A DNA stretch of 64,000 bases from Lichenostomus cassidix (taxonomy: Eukaryota > Chordata > Aves > Passeriformes > Meliphagidae): positions 30,717,944-30,781,943 of the forward strand of contig CM039188.1 of assembly GCA_008360975.2 (NCBI GenBank). Direction: 5' to 3'. Position numbers and translations under genes: made by a program. The notes under the pieces were generated by a model. The model saw only the letters and a list, made by a program, of their open reading frames with translations, did not search any database and was not told where the DNA came from. Shown in pieces: positions 1 through 11,367 of the stretch (positions are counted from its first letter, which is position 1; each line of letters begins with the position of its first letter).

Positions 1-2245
1 GTGGCTTTGCAAGCTTTCAGGACCTTTTTTGGTAGTGTTACCTAATGTGTTATAATTTGCTGTGAGATGAAAATCTTCATATCGTAAAGATTCCTTAATT
101 ATCTAAATAGGCTTTTCTTTGTGGGAATCTTCCACTGTTGGGGCATTTTCTAGGCTTCTTTGATTTAACTGCTGGGGTCCTGCTGCTAATGATGATAGAA
201 AACTCATGATTACACTGTGAGTCTGCATTTACACCATGCAAGGGAAGCTTCATAAACATAAAGGAACATTCTGTCTATCTGTAATAGTGTTCCCATTTAG
301 AAAGAAGATCATCTGCCAGTAGATTTTTTTTCCTCTTAATGCCTTTGGAAGGAAAGAAAAAAAAATTAAACATTTAAGTTATAAGCAGATGGCTTTTGTG
401 GCTGTGGTGTTGCAGGCAAACAGGAAAGTGATGCCCCATGAGAGGTTTCTGCCCATGGGGCATGTGGTGACCTCAGAGCAAAGGGAGACAAAGAGGAAAT
501 GTGATGCAAGGACCATGATGAACTGGGTTAGGTCTCATGCACACCTCTCCCCAAGTCTTTGTTGCTTTTTTATATGTTTCCTTACTCACAAAGGAATGTA
601 CAGAAGCCTCTTTTCACTAATTGAGAAGATGTCATTAGTTCACAGTATAAATATTTAAAAATATTATGGATATGTGTTAGTAATTTAGCATATGTCTTTT
701 GCTAAAAACACATTTTGACAAAAGTGCTGAGACTGACTTTTACCTCCCCTTTCACTGTTAGGTAAAAGCTGATACAGCTCCATCTGTCACTCATTTGCAT
801 GTGATGTTTCCCCCAGTGCTTAAAAATGAAGTTGGATTCATTACTCTTCCTACAGGAGTGCGTTGGCCATAGTGAGTTTCAAGTGTAGGAAGAGAAGCTC
901 CAAAAAATGTGTTCCTAGGGTAAAACAGAGTCTCACTGAAATCTTTTTCTCAAGGAAATCATTATGCACTAAGCCAGTGTCCTCTCTGAGATGCAAAAGG
1001 GCAATCAGGACCAGCCTAACCTAAGAGGGAAAGAACAAAGTGATGATCTGTCAGGAGCTGATGGAGAGCCATGGTAAGGAAATGAGCAGCCCCCTGCAAT
1101 TAGATGCATAATGGATTTCCAGTAAATGAGGTATACCTGAGCTCTTGCAAAAGGAGTCAGCCTGAGCTGAAATTATTCCTGTCCTTGTCTGTTCCCTTTG
1201 TACTCGAGGGTAGGGCAAGAGGTTGAGTTCTTGATAAAGCTTCAAGACAGAACAATTTTGTGAGAGTCTCAACTGTTCTGTGAATAGCGGATGAATCAGC
1301 TTCAGATTGTCATGGATTAAAAGTTTCAAAACACCCAAAAACTTAAATGGTAGAAGTGTTTCATTATTTTAAAAAACACTAATTTGCTTTTAGGGGTCTA
1401 AATGACATAAAGGTTTGGTGACACGTCAAGTCTGTCATGAAATAATAGTAATGTCGTGTTGGCACCCTGCCAGAATAATTCCCCAAAACATCTACTTAAT
1501 GCTTTTAATGATGTATCTCTGCTTTCTGGCTCTGGTCTGCCATTACACCTGCCAACCTACCTCCTCCCTTTGCAGATGATTTCTAAAACTGACACATTTG
1601 TGCCTCCCTTTATAAATCCTTCATTTTCTCCTTTTTTTCTTTCCTCCTCTCACAGGTTTAAAAAAAGACTGTTCAGTTCTAAATTGTTTGAAAAATTGGC
1701 AGCGTAGTCACCCTAGCAGTATAGCAAAGAGGCAAAAGTACAGAATAGTTGAGAATCCTGGCTTTGCATATTTCTCCTCACATACAAGACTATTTAAATC
1801 TGAAGTGTACGTTGGCCTTGAAGTGGATCTTCAAGAGAATTCCTTAACAAAGCTTCTTGTTCCATATAACAATATTTTGTTATATGTTCGGAAAACATTG
1901 TGCTACTTGATTGGTTTGGTTTTCAGGAGAGGATAATAGTTTCAAGGTGTAAAGGTTGCTGGGTGTAAACTCAAGACAGAATGGACTCCTAGAGAAACTC
2001 TAGAGTTGTACAGTCAATTCCATAGCGTCCTTCTGAATCTGACCTGTTCCAAGGACCCAATCTTTTATGCTCTGCTTTGAGTGTTGTGAGTAGACACAAT
2101 ACTACCTCTTCCCTTCTTTGTTATTAGTGATTGTACCTGGGAAAATTCCTTCACCTCTCAGTGGTTTGGGTTTTGCCCTTCTTAAAATTATGGTAGTGAT
2201 AATAATTTTGTATTTTTTTATTAGGTGAAAACAAGATAACAAATT
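1..2245. other. Non-coding single-copy DNA
   Basis: AT-rich sequence with scattered short frames (none above 95 codons) and no recognisable domain. No repeat family, RNA gene or regulatory site could be identified. Confidence 0.6.
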
Positions 2246-2369
2246 GTTGGCTCAGTTTCTTCAGGGCCTGGGCAGAAAGCTGTAGTTCACCTGTGCTTAA
2301 GAATGCCTCAGTTCTTAGGGAGGCAATAGCTACAGCTTTCAGCCCAGGCCCTGCAGCAATGTTGCCATC
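2246..2369. other. Long imperfect stem-loop (inverted repeat with 24-nt near-perfect core)
   Basis: Bases 2262-2285 pair with 2330-2353 with 23 of 24 Watson-Crick matches (one A-A mismatch at 2274/2341). In the same register, pairing resumes near the loop (2298-2303 with 2312-2317, eight-base loop). It also continues outward (2259-2260, 2256-2257 and 2248-2251 pair with 2355-2356, 2358-2359 and 2364-2367), giving a decayed hairpin of about 124 nt. The geometry (about 22-24 bp duplex, internal loop, small terminal loop, interrupted basal stem) resembles a microRNA precursor. It could equally be a template-switch mutation product or a folded transposon remnant. Either strand could be the transcribed one. 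No database match is claimed. Confidence 0.75.
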
Positions 2370-2481
2370 TTGTCTCTCATATTCCCTTAAATCTCCCTAA
2401 TTCCTCCTGCCCTGCCTGACCTGTGCTACTTGAGCAGTCAGCTCGCTTCCCAAAGTCCTTAATCAGTCCCCACAAGAGGTG

Positions 2482-2503
2482 CCAGCACTGAGATCAGTGC
2501 TGG
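2482..2503. repeat. Perfect 10-bp palindrome (2-base spacer)
   Basis: Arms 'ccagcactga' (2482-2491) and 'tcagtgctgg' (2494-2503) are exact reverse complements separated by GA. As DNA this is a near-perfect palindrome that could bind a dimeric factor. As RNA the two-base spacer would force the end pairs open. It lies between the two larger hairpins. Confidence 0.8.
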
Positions 2504-2573
2504 GCCAGGACCTTTAGTACAGATGCCACCAGAGAGACACCAATGAAGATTAACTGCTATTTGCTACATTTTA

Positions 2574-2638
2574 AAGGAAGTCTTTTAGCTGTTTGAAAAG
2601 AGAGTGGGGATTGCTCCAAACAGCTAAAAGTCTTTTTT
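2574..2638. other. Compact stem-loop with 22-nt arms (microRNA-precursor-like)
   Basis: Bases 2582-2595 pair perfectly with 2617-2630 (14 bp). After a single T-T mismatch (2581/2631) pairing continues for seven more positions (2574-2580 with 2632-2638), two of them G-U on the plus strand. The arms are therefore 22 nt with 19 Watson-Crick pairs, two wobbles and one mismatch, around a 21-nt loop. The arm and loop sizes fit an animal pre-miRNA. The wobbles become A-C mismatches on the opposite strand, so the plus strand is the better RNA candidate. Expression is unknown. Confidence 0.72.
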
Positions 2639-2693
2639 CTTCAATGTAACCAGTGTCAGTTTACCTCGACTGTTGCTGCTACAGAAACTGTTC

Positions 2694-2711
2694 CTGTACC
2701 AAAGGGTACAG
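2694..2711. repeat. Small 7-bp inverted repeat with 4-base loop
   Basis: 'ctgtacc' (2694-2700) and 'ggtacag' (2705-2711) are exact reverse complements around AAAG. On its own this is close to what chance gives. It is listed because it is the fourth inverted repeat within about 460 bases. Confidence 0.5.
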
Positions 2712-5700
2712 AGCTATCCTCATGGAGGTGTGGAAATATTAGAAACTCTGGCTGAGATTCAGTGTTTGAAGAACTCATCTGAGGAGCCAGGCTCCCCAAA
2801 ATTCACATCTCTAGGAGATCAGGGAAAGGGATAATCCAACGAGAGAGGTGTAGGAAGAGAGGTAAATAGGGTGGCACACACACAAGGTGAGGGCTGTGCA
2901 AGTCCTCTCCCTCCATCTCAAATTCTGCCCCTTAAGGCAGTTATCAGTAACTCCCAAAGCTGGCAGATCAAACCTTTTCCATGTTTAGCTTTTCTCTAAG
3001 CTATTCTTTCATGAAGCAGTGAAATAATTTTTATGTTCTGGGTCCCCTCAGCCCAGACATACCTTGCAGCATCGAAACACCCAAGAGATGTTTGCATATT
3101 TATTTTTCTGGCTTAGCAAAATCTGCACGTACTGAAAAACATGTTGAAAACATCCTTCTAGCAATAACTGCATCATTCTCCACCCACAATCCATTGAGTC
3201 TGAGCGTTTGCTTCCTCTGAGCCACCTTGTTGCCTCTAAACCTATTCATGGACCTCTGAAAATGATTTTCCTGCATTCTGCAAATTACCAAATTCAGGTT
3301 AGGTAGGAGAAATTCTTCCTCTGGTAAATGGACTCTGCTGGTTAGTGGTACCCTGGTGTGCTTTCTGTCTGGTTTTTAACCACGTGTTACTCCCACAGAC
3401 CTACTGTGCTTTTCTTTTTCCCCATCTTTATAAGCACCAAGTTACTCCTTGGAGATAGTCTGGCTTCCAAAAGTTGGGAGTCTGAAATGCATGTCTTTTA
3501 CAGAAAGGATAATTACTTACACGTAAATTGTAACTCTCTGGAGAAACAGCTGAAAAATTACCCCTCGCCCACATGCTCACTGTCCCACTGAGCTGAGATT
3601 TCTCTGTGCTTTATGGGCTTTAAATATAGGGTGTCCCTTTCCCCCCTTCTTAATTTGCTGCTGTATTTGGAGGGTTTTTTACCTGCCTTTGCAGACAAAG
3701 GGGCTTTTTGGAGAATTCAGGACAGCTGAAACATCTCAGCAGGTGTGGTGTGAAACTGGGCTTGCTGTGAACACTGACTTACAACTTTTTGCTCAGAGGC
3801 ATCCCACTGAGCCTCTGTTCAGGTGAATAAAATCCCACTTCTGAGAATGTTACAGGCTGGATCATCAACTGGGAGTCAAAGGCATAGCCCCGTTTATTTG
3901 AACAGAGCTGTGCTAATTTACATCAATGAAAAAATCTGATTTTAATGGATAATATGCAGTTAATCCCTACAATGGGTAAATAACTGTCTCTAAATGCAGT
4001 CCTTAGGGTGCTTATTTTCTGTTAATTTGATTTTGTAACTTTTCGGTAGATTTTTCGGTAGCTAATTGAGATTGATGTGACTAGAAGAAAGATATACCCA
4101 AGGCTTGTTAAAGTAAAAGTGAGAGTAGGAGCAACAGAGATGTGTCTTCCTCCTTGCTGATTGCATGAGCCAATGTGGATCACATGAATTAATTCTTTAT
4201 ATTAAATGTGACTTCTTTGTTGTCCATCACCCTAAAAGCAACATATAGGCTTTTAAATTTTGTCTTTCCATTTCTTTCTTAGTGACTGCTTCAGCTCTTC
4301 TCTGCACTGTACTTGGAATGGAGTTTTCTAATATTATTTCTCCAAATTATTTGGTTTTGGAATGATGTTCATGTTAACAACGTTATTGCTAATAGTAACT
4401 AAAATGCAGAGCTTCTTGAGGTTAGTGATTTCATGGCTACATGCTGGTTATGAACTTCTGGATGTGGTTAAACAAAACATGCAGGAGAACAGAAGGGCAG
4501 ACTGTCCTTGACCCTTTTAAATGTTGATTTTCCTGAAGACCCTTCTTATACCACTAATCTTGATCCTTTTGCAAAGTAAGTACATCCTTGCTGCTATTTT
4601 CTGTCTGTAGAACATCCTTTTCACAATCAGTTATGTACACTGCAATAATTATTTACTCTTAATTAGCATGATAGTTTTATTCATGGCTTCCTTTACTGGT
4701 CATCTGTTCTATTATTTCAAATCCAGGTCTGGCAAAATTTCTTTGCCTGCAGTTGCTTGAGAGGAAGATTATACAACTAATTGAACTGCCTGGCTCTGGT
4801 CCATGGCCTGTAAATGTCCATTTTGCTCAAGCAGCTGTATAGAATTTTCCAGGCTAGCAGGTTGGTCTGGCATGCAGAGTCAAGTTCTATTCACACAATA
4901 CAATTATCATTTATCCCAAGTAAAAGAAAGGTGAAGACACCTTCCAGTGAAGGATGCTTCAAGAATTGGGAAAGTGATTCACTTTTCAGGTGTTTAGTTA
5001 TTGAACAGAGATCATGTTATCAACTACACACTGTATGAATTTATTTATCTTAATAGTAATATGGACTATTATTAAAATATCAAAATTATTAAAATTTCCA
5101 GACAGTTACAAAATTAAGGCAGGAAGCTGAACCTGATAGTTGACACAATCCCTGGTGTTCAGCTCAGTATTTCTTCTTAGTCTTTTAGAATGGCCAGTGA
5201 GAAAGGGAGAAGATGCACCTGTTGCAATAATGGATCATCACACTGAACTGTGTCATTCAAACCAACTTTAGGAAAAAGTCCAGGTGAGAAAGGTGCAATA
5301 ACCAAGTGATCACATGTAATATTCACTGATGTTGGAAGACTTAAATGCATAGGGAAAACCATCAGATCAGCTCTGTTCCTTTATTCTTTCCCCACAAAGG
5401 AATGTCTTACCCACTATGTCTTTCCATAACCTTTTCCTCTGGTTGTCACAACCACCTCCCACGGGTTCTCATGGACACAGTGCTTTGCTGTCACCCAGGT
5501 GATATGAAGTGGCTCTCAGGGAGCTCCCAAGTACAGCCTTGAAATCATAATCTTACTAACATAAGCTCATCTTGGTGCTCTTTCATGTTGATCTGCTTAT
5601 GTGGTCTCCAGACACTCGCTTTGACATTGACTTTGGTTCATCTGGACATGACAGAGTGCCCTGCTAAATTCAAGACAAGGTCAGCAAATCCTGCAGAAAT

Positions 5701-6044
5701 TTCTGGTGTGGTGACTTGGCCCACGTGTGACTTGGCAGGCTGGGAGCTGCACTGCTCCCACACACCCTGCAGTGCCTGGGGCTTGGGGCAGTTTTGTTGG
5801 AAATGATGCATGATGGTTTTTTGTCCTTTCTTTTTATACCCATTTTATACATTTTTATACTCTTTCCCTTTCCTTGCACCCTTCACAAACACTCTTTGTA
5901 CCTTAGCCCCACATGTTTATAACTCTTGTAAGTCTGATATTTAGTTTAGTTTGGGGGTTCTCCAGGGGAGAAGATGAAACATTTATAATTATTTCAAAAC
6001 TAAAGGCTCCAGCCTTGCAGAGCCTCCTCTCTGGAACATGTTTT
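2712..6044. other. Non-coding single-copy DNA
   Basis: No supportable gene. The only local structure noted is the direct repeat 'ttttcggtag' at 4040-4049 and 4052-4061. Open frames here do not exceed 77 codons and look random. Confidence 0.6.
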
Positions 6045-6312
6045 TGTAAACTAGGCTGTAGTCTCACTTGAGGGGAGTAATTAGAATAGGGGGACAATTA
6101 CTTTATCTGTGAAGTTTCTTATTGGGGAGTTTTAGGTAGATATGCTAATTTGTGAGGCCCATAAAATTGTATATGCATTGTACACTGGGTGCTGCTCGGC
6201 GTGTTTCCCCCTTTGATGAAGGGGCACATGGGATCCTAAAACCAAGGTAATACCCTTTTCCCCTATACTGCTGTGTCTGCCTCATATTTTTACCAGCCTT
6301 TAAGGCATCAGA
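6045..6312 (+). mobile_element. Possible degraded endogenous-retrovirus LTR
   Basis: The stretch has an LTR-like order: a TATA-like block (cataaaattgtatatgc, about 6161-6177), a GC-richer R-like segment (gggtgctgctcggcgtg, about 6187-6203), a C-rich tract with a short inverted match (ccccctttgatgaagggg), then 'aaaaccaaggtaatac' and 'ctgctgtgtctgcctcat', which recall the U5 end of avian ERV LTRs. No retroviral coding sequence, polypurine tract or target-site duplication could be confirmed. The ends are guesses. Confidence 0.35.
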
Positions 6313-9300
6313 AACACCTCCTGGTGCCTGGAGTTGGCAGATTCTTTGTGAAGCAGAGAATTCACCCCCAGCCCTTCTTGCTGTGCTGGTGGGAGTGTCT
6401 TTGCTTGGCTGGGGCAGGTGGTGGGTTGGGTTTGTCCCTGTGCTGGGAAGATTTTATGGCTCAAAGTTGCAGGTTGAGAGATTGGCTCTGTCCTTACACA
6501 CTCCAGCCAGAGCCTGGGTTTGTCTGACAGCACTTCACTGGGTTCAGCTGCTCTCAGGGATGCAGGAGGAAAGGTGTTCCTCCCCTCCCTCCCCAGCACT
6601 GCAGCCTGAGCTCCCAAGAGCAGTGACAAAAGGGTGACAGATCTGTCTGTCCTCTGGAGCTGCTGCAGCTGTCTGACTGTCTGGGCAGAGCAGTGTCTAA
6701 AATCCTGCCTTTTTGGAGCAGCAAACAAGGTCTTCTTGGCTGCTGTGTTCTCTGATTTGAAATTATGTGCACTGAATTTTAAAATTCAAAACCTTTCTCG
6801 TCCTTTCTTGCAGGACATGGTGTTGTCTTGTGAGTCAGGCCTGAGGTGACCAAATGTGATAGAATTTTGGAATTTTTGATGGAATAAGTAAACTCTGAAA
6901 GCGAAGCAAACCTAATGGCTCCATGTTCCCTGGATCATGGTTTTCCAAGGAAGAGACCTTGGCTTCTTTGTACCAACACAGCAACATTTTTACTTCAGTA
7001 AAAATTTTTTACAATATGAAATGGAGGTCTAAATAACCTGAAATATTAAGTATTAAATGCAAAATAATTTAGCAATAATATTTGCAGTATTTTTTTACCA
7101 CAGAAGAATGTGCCCATCACATGTGATCGTCTTTCAGATTGTACTAGCAGTAGTATAAACTGCTTTTCTGCATAATAAAGCAAGTGAATTCAAATGGCCA
7201 AAGCTGCTGTTTCTCCAAAAATTATCTTTCTTGAAAACTAAATAAAACAAGCATATAGAATAGAACAGGGGAAAAAACCCCAAACATTTCCTTGTCTAGA
7301 GGTAATTCTTGCTTGCAGCCTGACAGCTGAAGAATTTCAGTGCCAGAAGATACTCTAAGCCACTCTGAGACTGCAAGTCTGCATGAGAGCCAGGCTGCCT
7401 TAAACTGCTGCTTTCAGAGCTTCTCTCCTCCAGCAGCCTAAGCCAGATTCTCTTTGGAGAAAAGGGATAACAGCAAGAAGAGCAGTTTACAGAAGGAAAA
7501 GGATACTTCTCAGGGAGAGGACACTATCAGGAATTAAAAACCTTGCCTGGTGGTGTGTGGGTTGCTCAAGCTGATGGAGATAATATTTCAGATTATTTTG
7601 TCTTCTGTGTCTGGTCAGGATTTCTTCAGGTATGAGGCTGATGAGATCTGGGTGGTGTCCTACTATCTTGGGAGCCTTTGAGGAAGGCAAGTCAGGAGAA
7701 GTAGAAAATTGTTTTAAATTCTTCTTTATATGGGTGCCTAACAAAATGTGAAGATAGCTACCCCAAAGGGACTGGTAAATAACTAATTACCACATCTAAA
7801 TATTTTTTAAAGATCTGGTTTTAATCTTAGTATATCATCTTTATTTCACTGATTTTCTAGTTGATTCTCCCTTTGGTTTTTTACTCATGATCAGTACACA
7901 TTTCTTGGTAATATTTATTTATTTGCATGAATTTAGACCCAATTATATATTTTTAGTAAAAATTTGATATTTTTTTTTGTCACTGGTAGCTGACCCTGTG
8001 TGATCTTTTTCTGTGCAAGAGCAGTGTTGTTCAGGATCCCCTGAGCCCCAGTTGTGAAACTTCCTGAAGAATGAAATGATGACCTCACTGAAGCCAGTGG
8101 GAAAACACCTTCTTCAGTGATGGAGATAAAAGAACACTTTTGGGGGAAATGCTGGACATCCATAAATATAGGTGCATATATTATGTCTCTTTCCATACAT
8201 CACCTTTAGATCTAAGATGCTCTCTACTAAAAGACTCTACAATTCCTGTTATGTTCTCCTGGGATTTCTCCCTTTCCAGCTCCCATCATAGTAAGTTATG
8301 GACTCTGTGGAAATTTCTGACTCCTATAAGTAGTTTTACTTTTAATTTAAGACTTAGAAATCTTAAATTTCTTACTCTTTGTAATTTATTCCGCAAAGGA
8401 ACCATATGAATTTTCAGACACCCAACAATAAACATAAACCTGTGCTTAAACAATGTGGATTTCATACAAATAAATGAGCGTGCACTATTCATTCTTGTAC
8501 AGTGGGAACATATTTCCTATATTTCTTATATTTCTAAGATTTTTTGCAAGATTTCATTATGGTCTTAATTATTCAGTACCTATTATGAGCCTCCAAGATG
8601 GGAATGAGAGCTGTGTTTCCTAGAAATGAAACATGGAAGTGTTCTCCAAGCTATTTTAATGCTAATTCTTGCTCACTTTTTCAGAGCCTGAGCTTTAAAC
8701 AACACAACTGTGAAAAGATCAGACCGAACTGGGAAATGCATTTTGGCCATAGAGATGAAATTGTGAATTGGCATCTAATTGTGGGAAGTGATTCTGTAGT
8801 AGGTCGTTTTAGATCTTTCAATTGGTGTGAGTCAGTGAGCTTTTATGGCAACAAAATTGCACAGTAGGCTTTAATTGTGCATAATTATTGCACTGCATGG
8901 TGCAGAGTACTATACTGTAGGCATTCAGCTGCATTCTGTTAAATGTTTTTATTGCACTTTCTGAAGGAGTGTACCTGATGGTATTTGATATACGTTTGTT
9001 TAATGTGCTCGTGATCTTTTTTGTTTCAGGAAAGTGAAAATAATTATAATGGAATATTTTTTCTCCCTCCCCCCTCCATTTTCCAGACGACTAATTGTAC
9101 TCTATGGGATACCTGTAGGATCTGCTAAAATTAACTGGAATTCTATTTCTAATTTCAGCTGCAAGAATCTTACAAAAGATCTTTGGATTTAGGAGTGTAA
9201 CTTTAAATAATACAGAATAAGACAGGGTTCAGGTTTTTTACATCCATCTGTACATTCTAAAGGCTGAATGATACTTGGTAGATTTTTGTCTTGTTACTTC

Positions 9301-10022
9301 AGTAATCTGCAGCTGTTTCCAATTTGATTATTTTTCTTCCTTGAGTGTTTTATGTCTGCAGGATCTGACAAGTGCACCCGCCTACAACACAGCCCGTGAT
9401 TCAGGATTAGGAAAATTTTATTTCCTCTTCTGTAAGTAAAACATTTTTATCACTATGGACCTAGTGATTTGTGAAATCCTGTTGTACTTTCTTATTTCTC
9501 CTGCTAAGCTTTTAAGTTGTCAGCAGTGATCTGATTGTTTCCCATCATTTCCCCAGCAATGGAGCCCAGGCCAGCACTCTTGTTGCTCTCATGAATTTGG
9601 TATCACAGCTCTCAGCCATCAAAAGGGCTTTATGATGTTTCTGGGATGTGACATTTCTGAGGAAAAACAGTGTTGGGTTCAGGGTTTGGGTTTTTTGGGG
9701 GGAATGAAAAAACAGTCTGACATTATTGCCATTATTCTACTACAAGATTCTGCAGTTTTCCTGCCTTGCCAGGGATGAAAATACTGAATAACAAACTAAC
9801 TCTGGCAGATCTTTTTTCCATCGGTGTTGATGAACTTGCCATTGCTATAATGTAGATAACAAACCTCACAATAGTCCTTTTTCTTGTTAACATCTTCCAG
9901 CACAGCAACCTCTGTAGCTGGCCTCAAAGAGCAAATGCCAGGAAGAATGAATTTTGATTGCACCACTGCAAAGCCATTTATTGTTCTTATTTGTATAGAA
10001 AAACGAAGTAGCAGGAAGAAAC

Positions 10023-10048
10023 TTCTTTCTCTTTTTCTTTTTTTTTTT
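10023..10048. repeat. Poly-pyrimidine (T-rich) tract
   Basis: About 26 bases of T with a few C, followed by AATAAC. No associated retroposed element was recognised. Confidence 0.8.
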
Positions 10049-10650
10049 AATAACTATTCTGTATGATTGCAAGACAGTCTGAAGAATATTGTTAGAGGTG
10101 GGGTTAAGACAGGCAGGGATTTTTTCCCTCTTCCAGACTATTTACCTGCAGTTATACCTGCTGATCTATATAATTCACAAAGAACAAGTGAAAATTTCTC
10201 CAACAGCTTTACATCTCTTTTCATAAGAGTGTGCACTCGGGAGCAATGCAGGATGGTTGGCATCCCACTTACTCTGAATTTCACCGGGGAGATGAACTTT
10301 TATCATTTCTGCTTCACTACTTATATCAGTGGGAAGTAACTCTACAAACACCATGTCCTGTCTGACATCTGTGTTCCCATGGTGCTCTGAGCCCAGAGGG
10401 CAGAGAACAGACACCTCTGTTGGAAGGGTTACTGTTGATAGGAGCTGTGGCAAGAAATATTTAAACACATTTTAAGACTTTTCTCAATAGGCACTACCTG
10501 TTAAGTGAGGTCTGATCCTCCGTTAAATAAGGTCATTTTACAACACGGCAGGTTTAAATGTTTGTTTACTTCAAAACCATTGCACTTCCAGAGATAATCA
10601 AGTCTTTGATAATCTGCCATAGAAATGCATCAACTGTGATGCTTCAGTCT

Positions 10651-10765
10651 GCTTTTTGTTTAATTTTGTTCTGTTTTGTTGTTTTGGTTGCTTTGGGTTT
10701 TTTTTTGTTTTTTGTTTAAAGGTTGTCATTTTTTCTTTTCTTCTTTTTCCTTGATTTCGTTTTTA
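10651..10765. repeat. T-rich low-complexity tract
   Basis: About 115 bases dominated by T with interspersed G and C ('ttttgttctgttttgttgttttgg' type units). The complement would be an A-rich tract. No flanking element was recognised. Confidence 0.8.
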
Positions 10766-11350
10766 AGGAGCAGGAGGAAGAATGAGCAACAATAAAAGGG
10801 AAGAAATTCCTACTGATTATTTTACCGCCTTAGCAGACAATTTGGATGCAGTCCCAGATTATACATCTGCCCCTCTAATGTACATCTGAAATGATATTAA
10901 TACCAAAGCAGACATCTGTGTGCTAGATGTGTTCAGCTGCTTGGCAGTGTGGTGCTGCTGCTGCTGCATCTGCAGGGAACAGCCTGAGCTTCCTCCTGCG
11001 CTCAGCACGGAATGGCAAAAGAGCAGCCCTGGAGCTCAGGCTCTCCACGCTCTTCAGAAAGCTCTGAAATCAGCATTTCACCCTTCAGTGTTCATCCTGC
11101 ATTGTCTAACACTTGTAATGTTCCCCAGCTCACATTTAGAGTCTGGTTATGCTTCAGAATTACAGCAGCAATGAAAAAGAAGAAGTTTTGTTAATGTATT
11201 GTGAACTGGACAGACAGGAGCACTGAGGTCCTGGCAGGATGGGTAAGGGCAGCGTTTCCATGCAGGGTTGAAGCCTGAAATGGTGAAAACTGCAATGCCC
11301 TGGCTGCATCAGTTAGTCAGGCATACTCCTCTGACTGTTCTTATGGTTAA

Positions 11351-11367
11351 ATTAATTAATTAATTAA
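11351..11367. repeat. (ATTA)n short tandem repeat
   Basis: Four tandem ATTA units and a trailing A, 17 bases. Confidence 0.9.

Larger units (their letters stand above)
6313..11346. other. Non-coding DNA with one GC-richer patch and T-rich tracts
   Basis: A GC-richer patch at about 6300-6740 gives overlapping open frames on both strands (up to 142 codons on the minus strand), none with a domain. The rest is AT-rich. Pyrimidine tracts are listed separately. No gene recognised. Confidence 0.55.

Noticed and set aside
6300..6728. 142-codon minus-strand frame
   Set aside because: Four overlapping frames on both strands in the same patch. No recognisable family and composition typical of chance.
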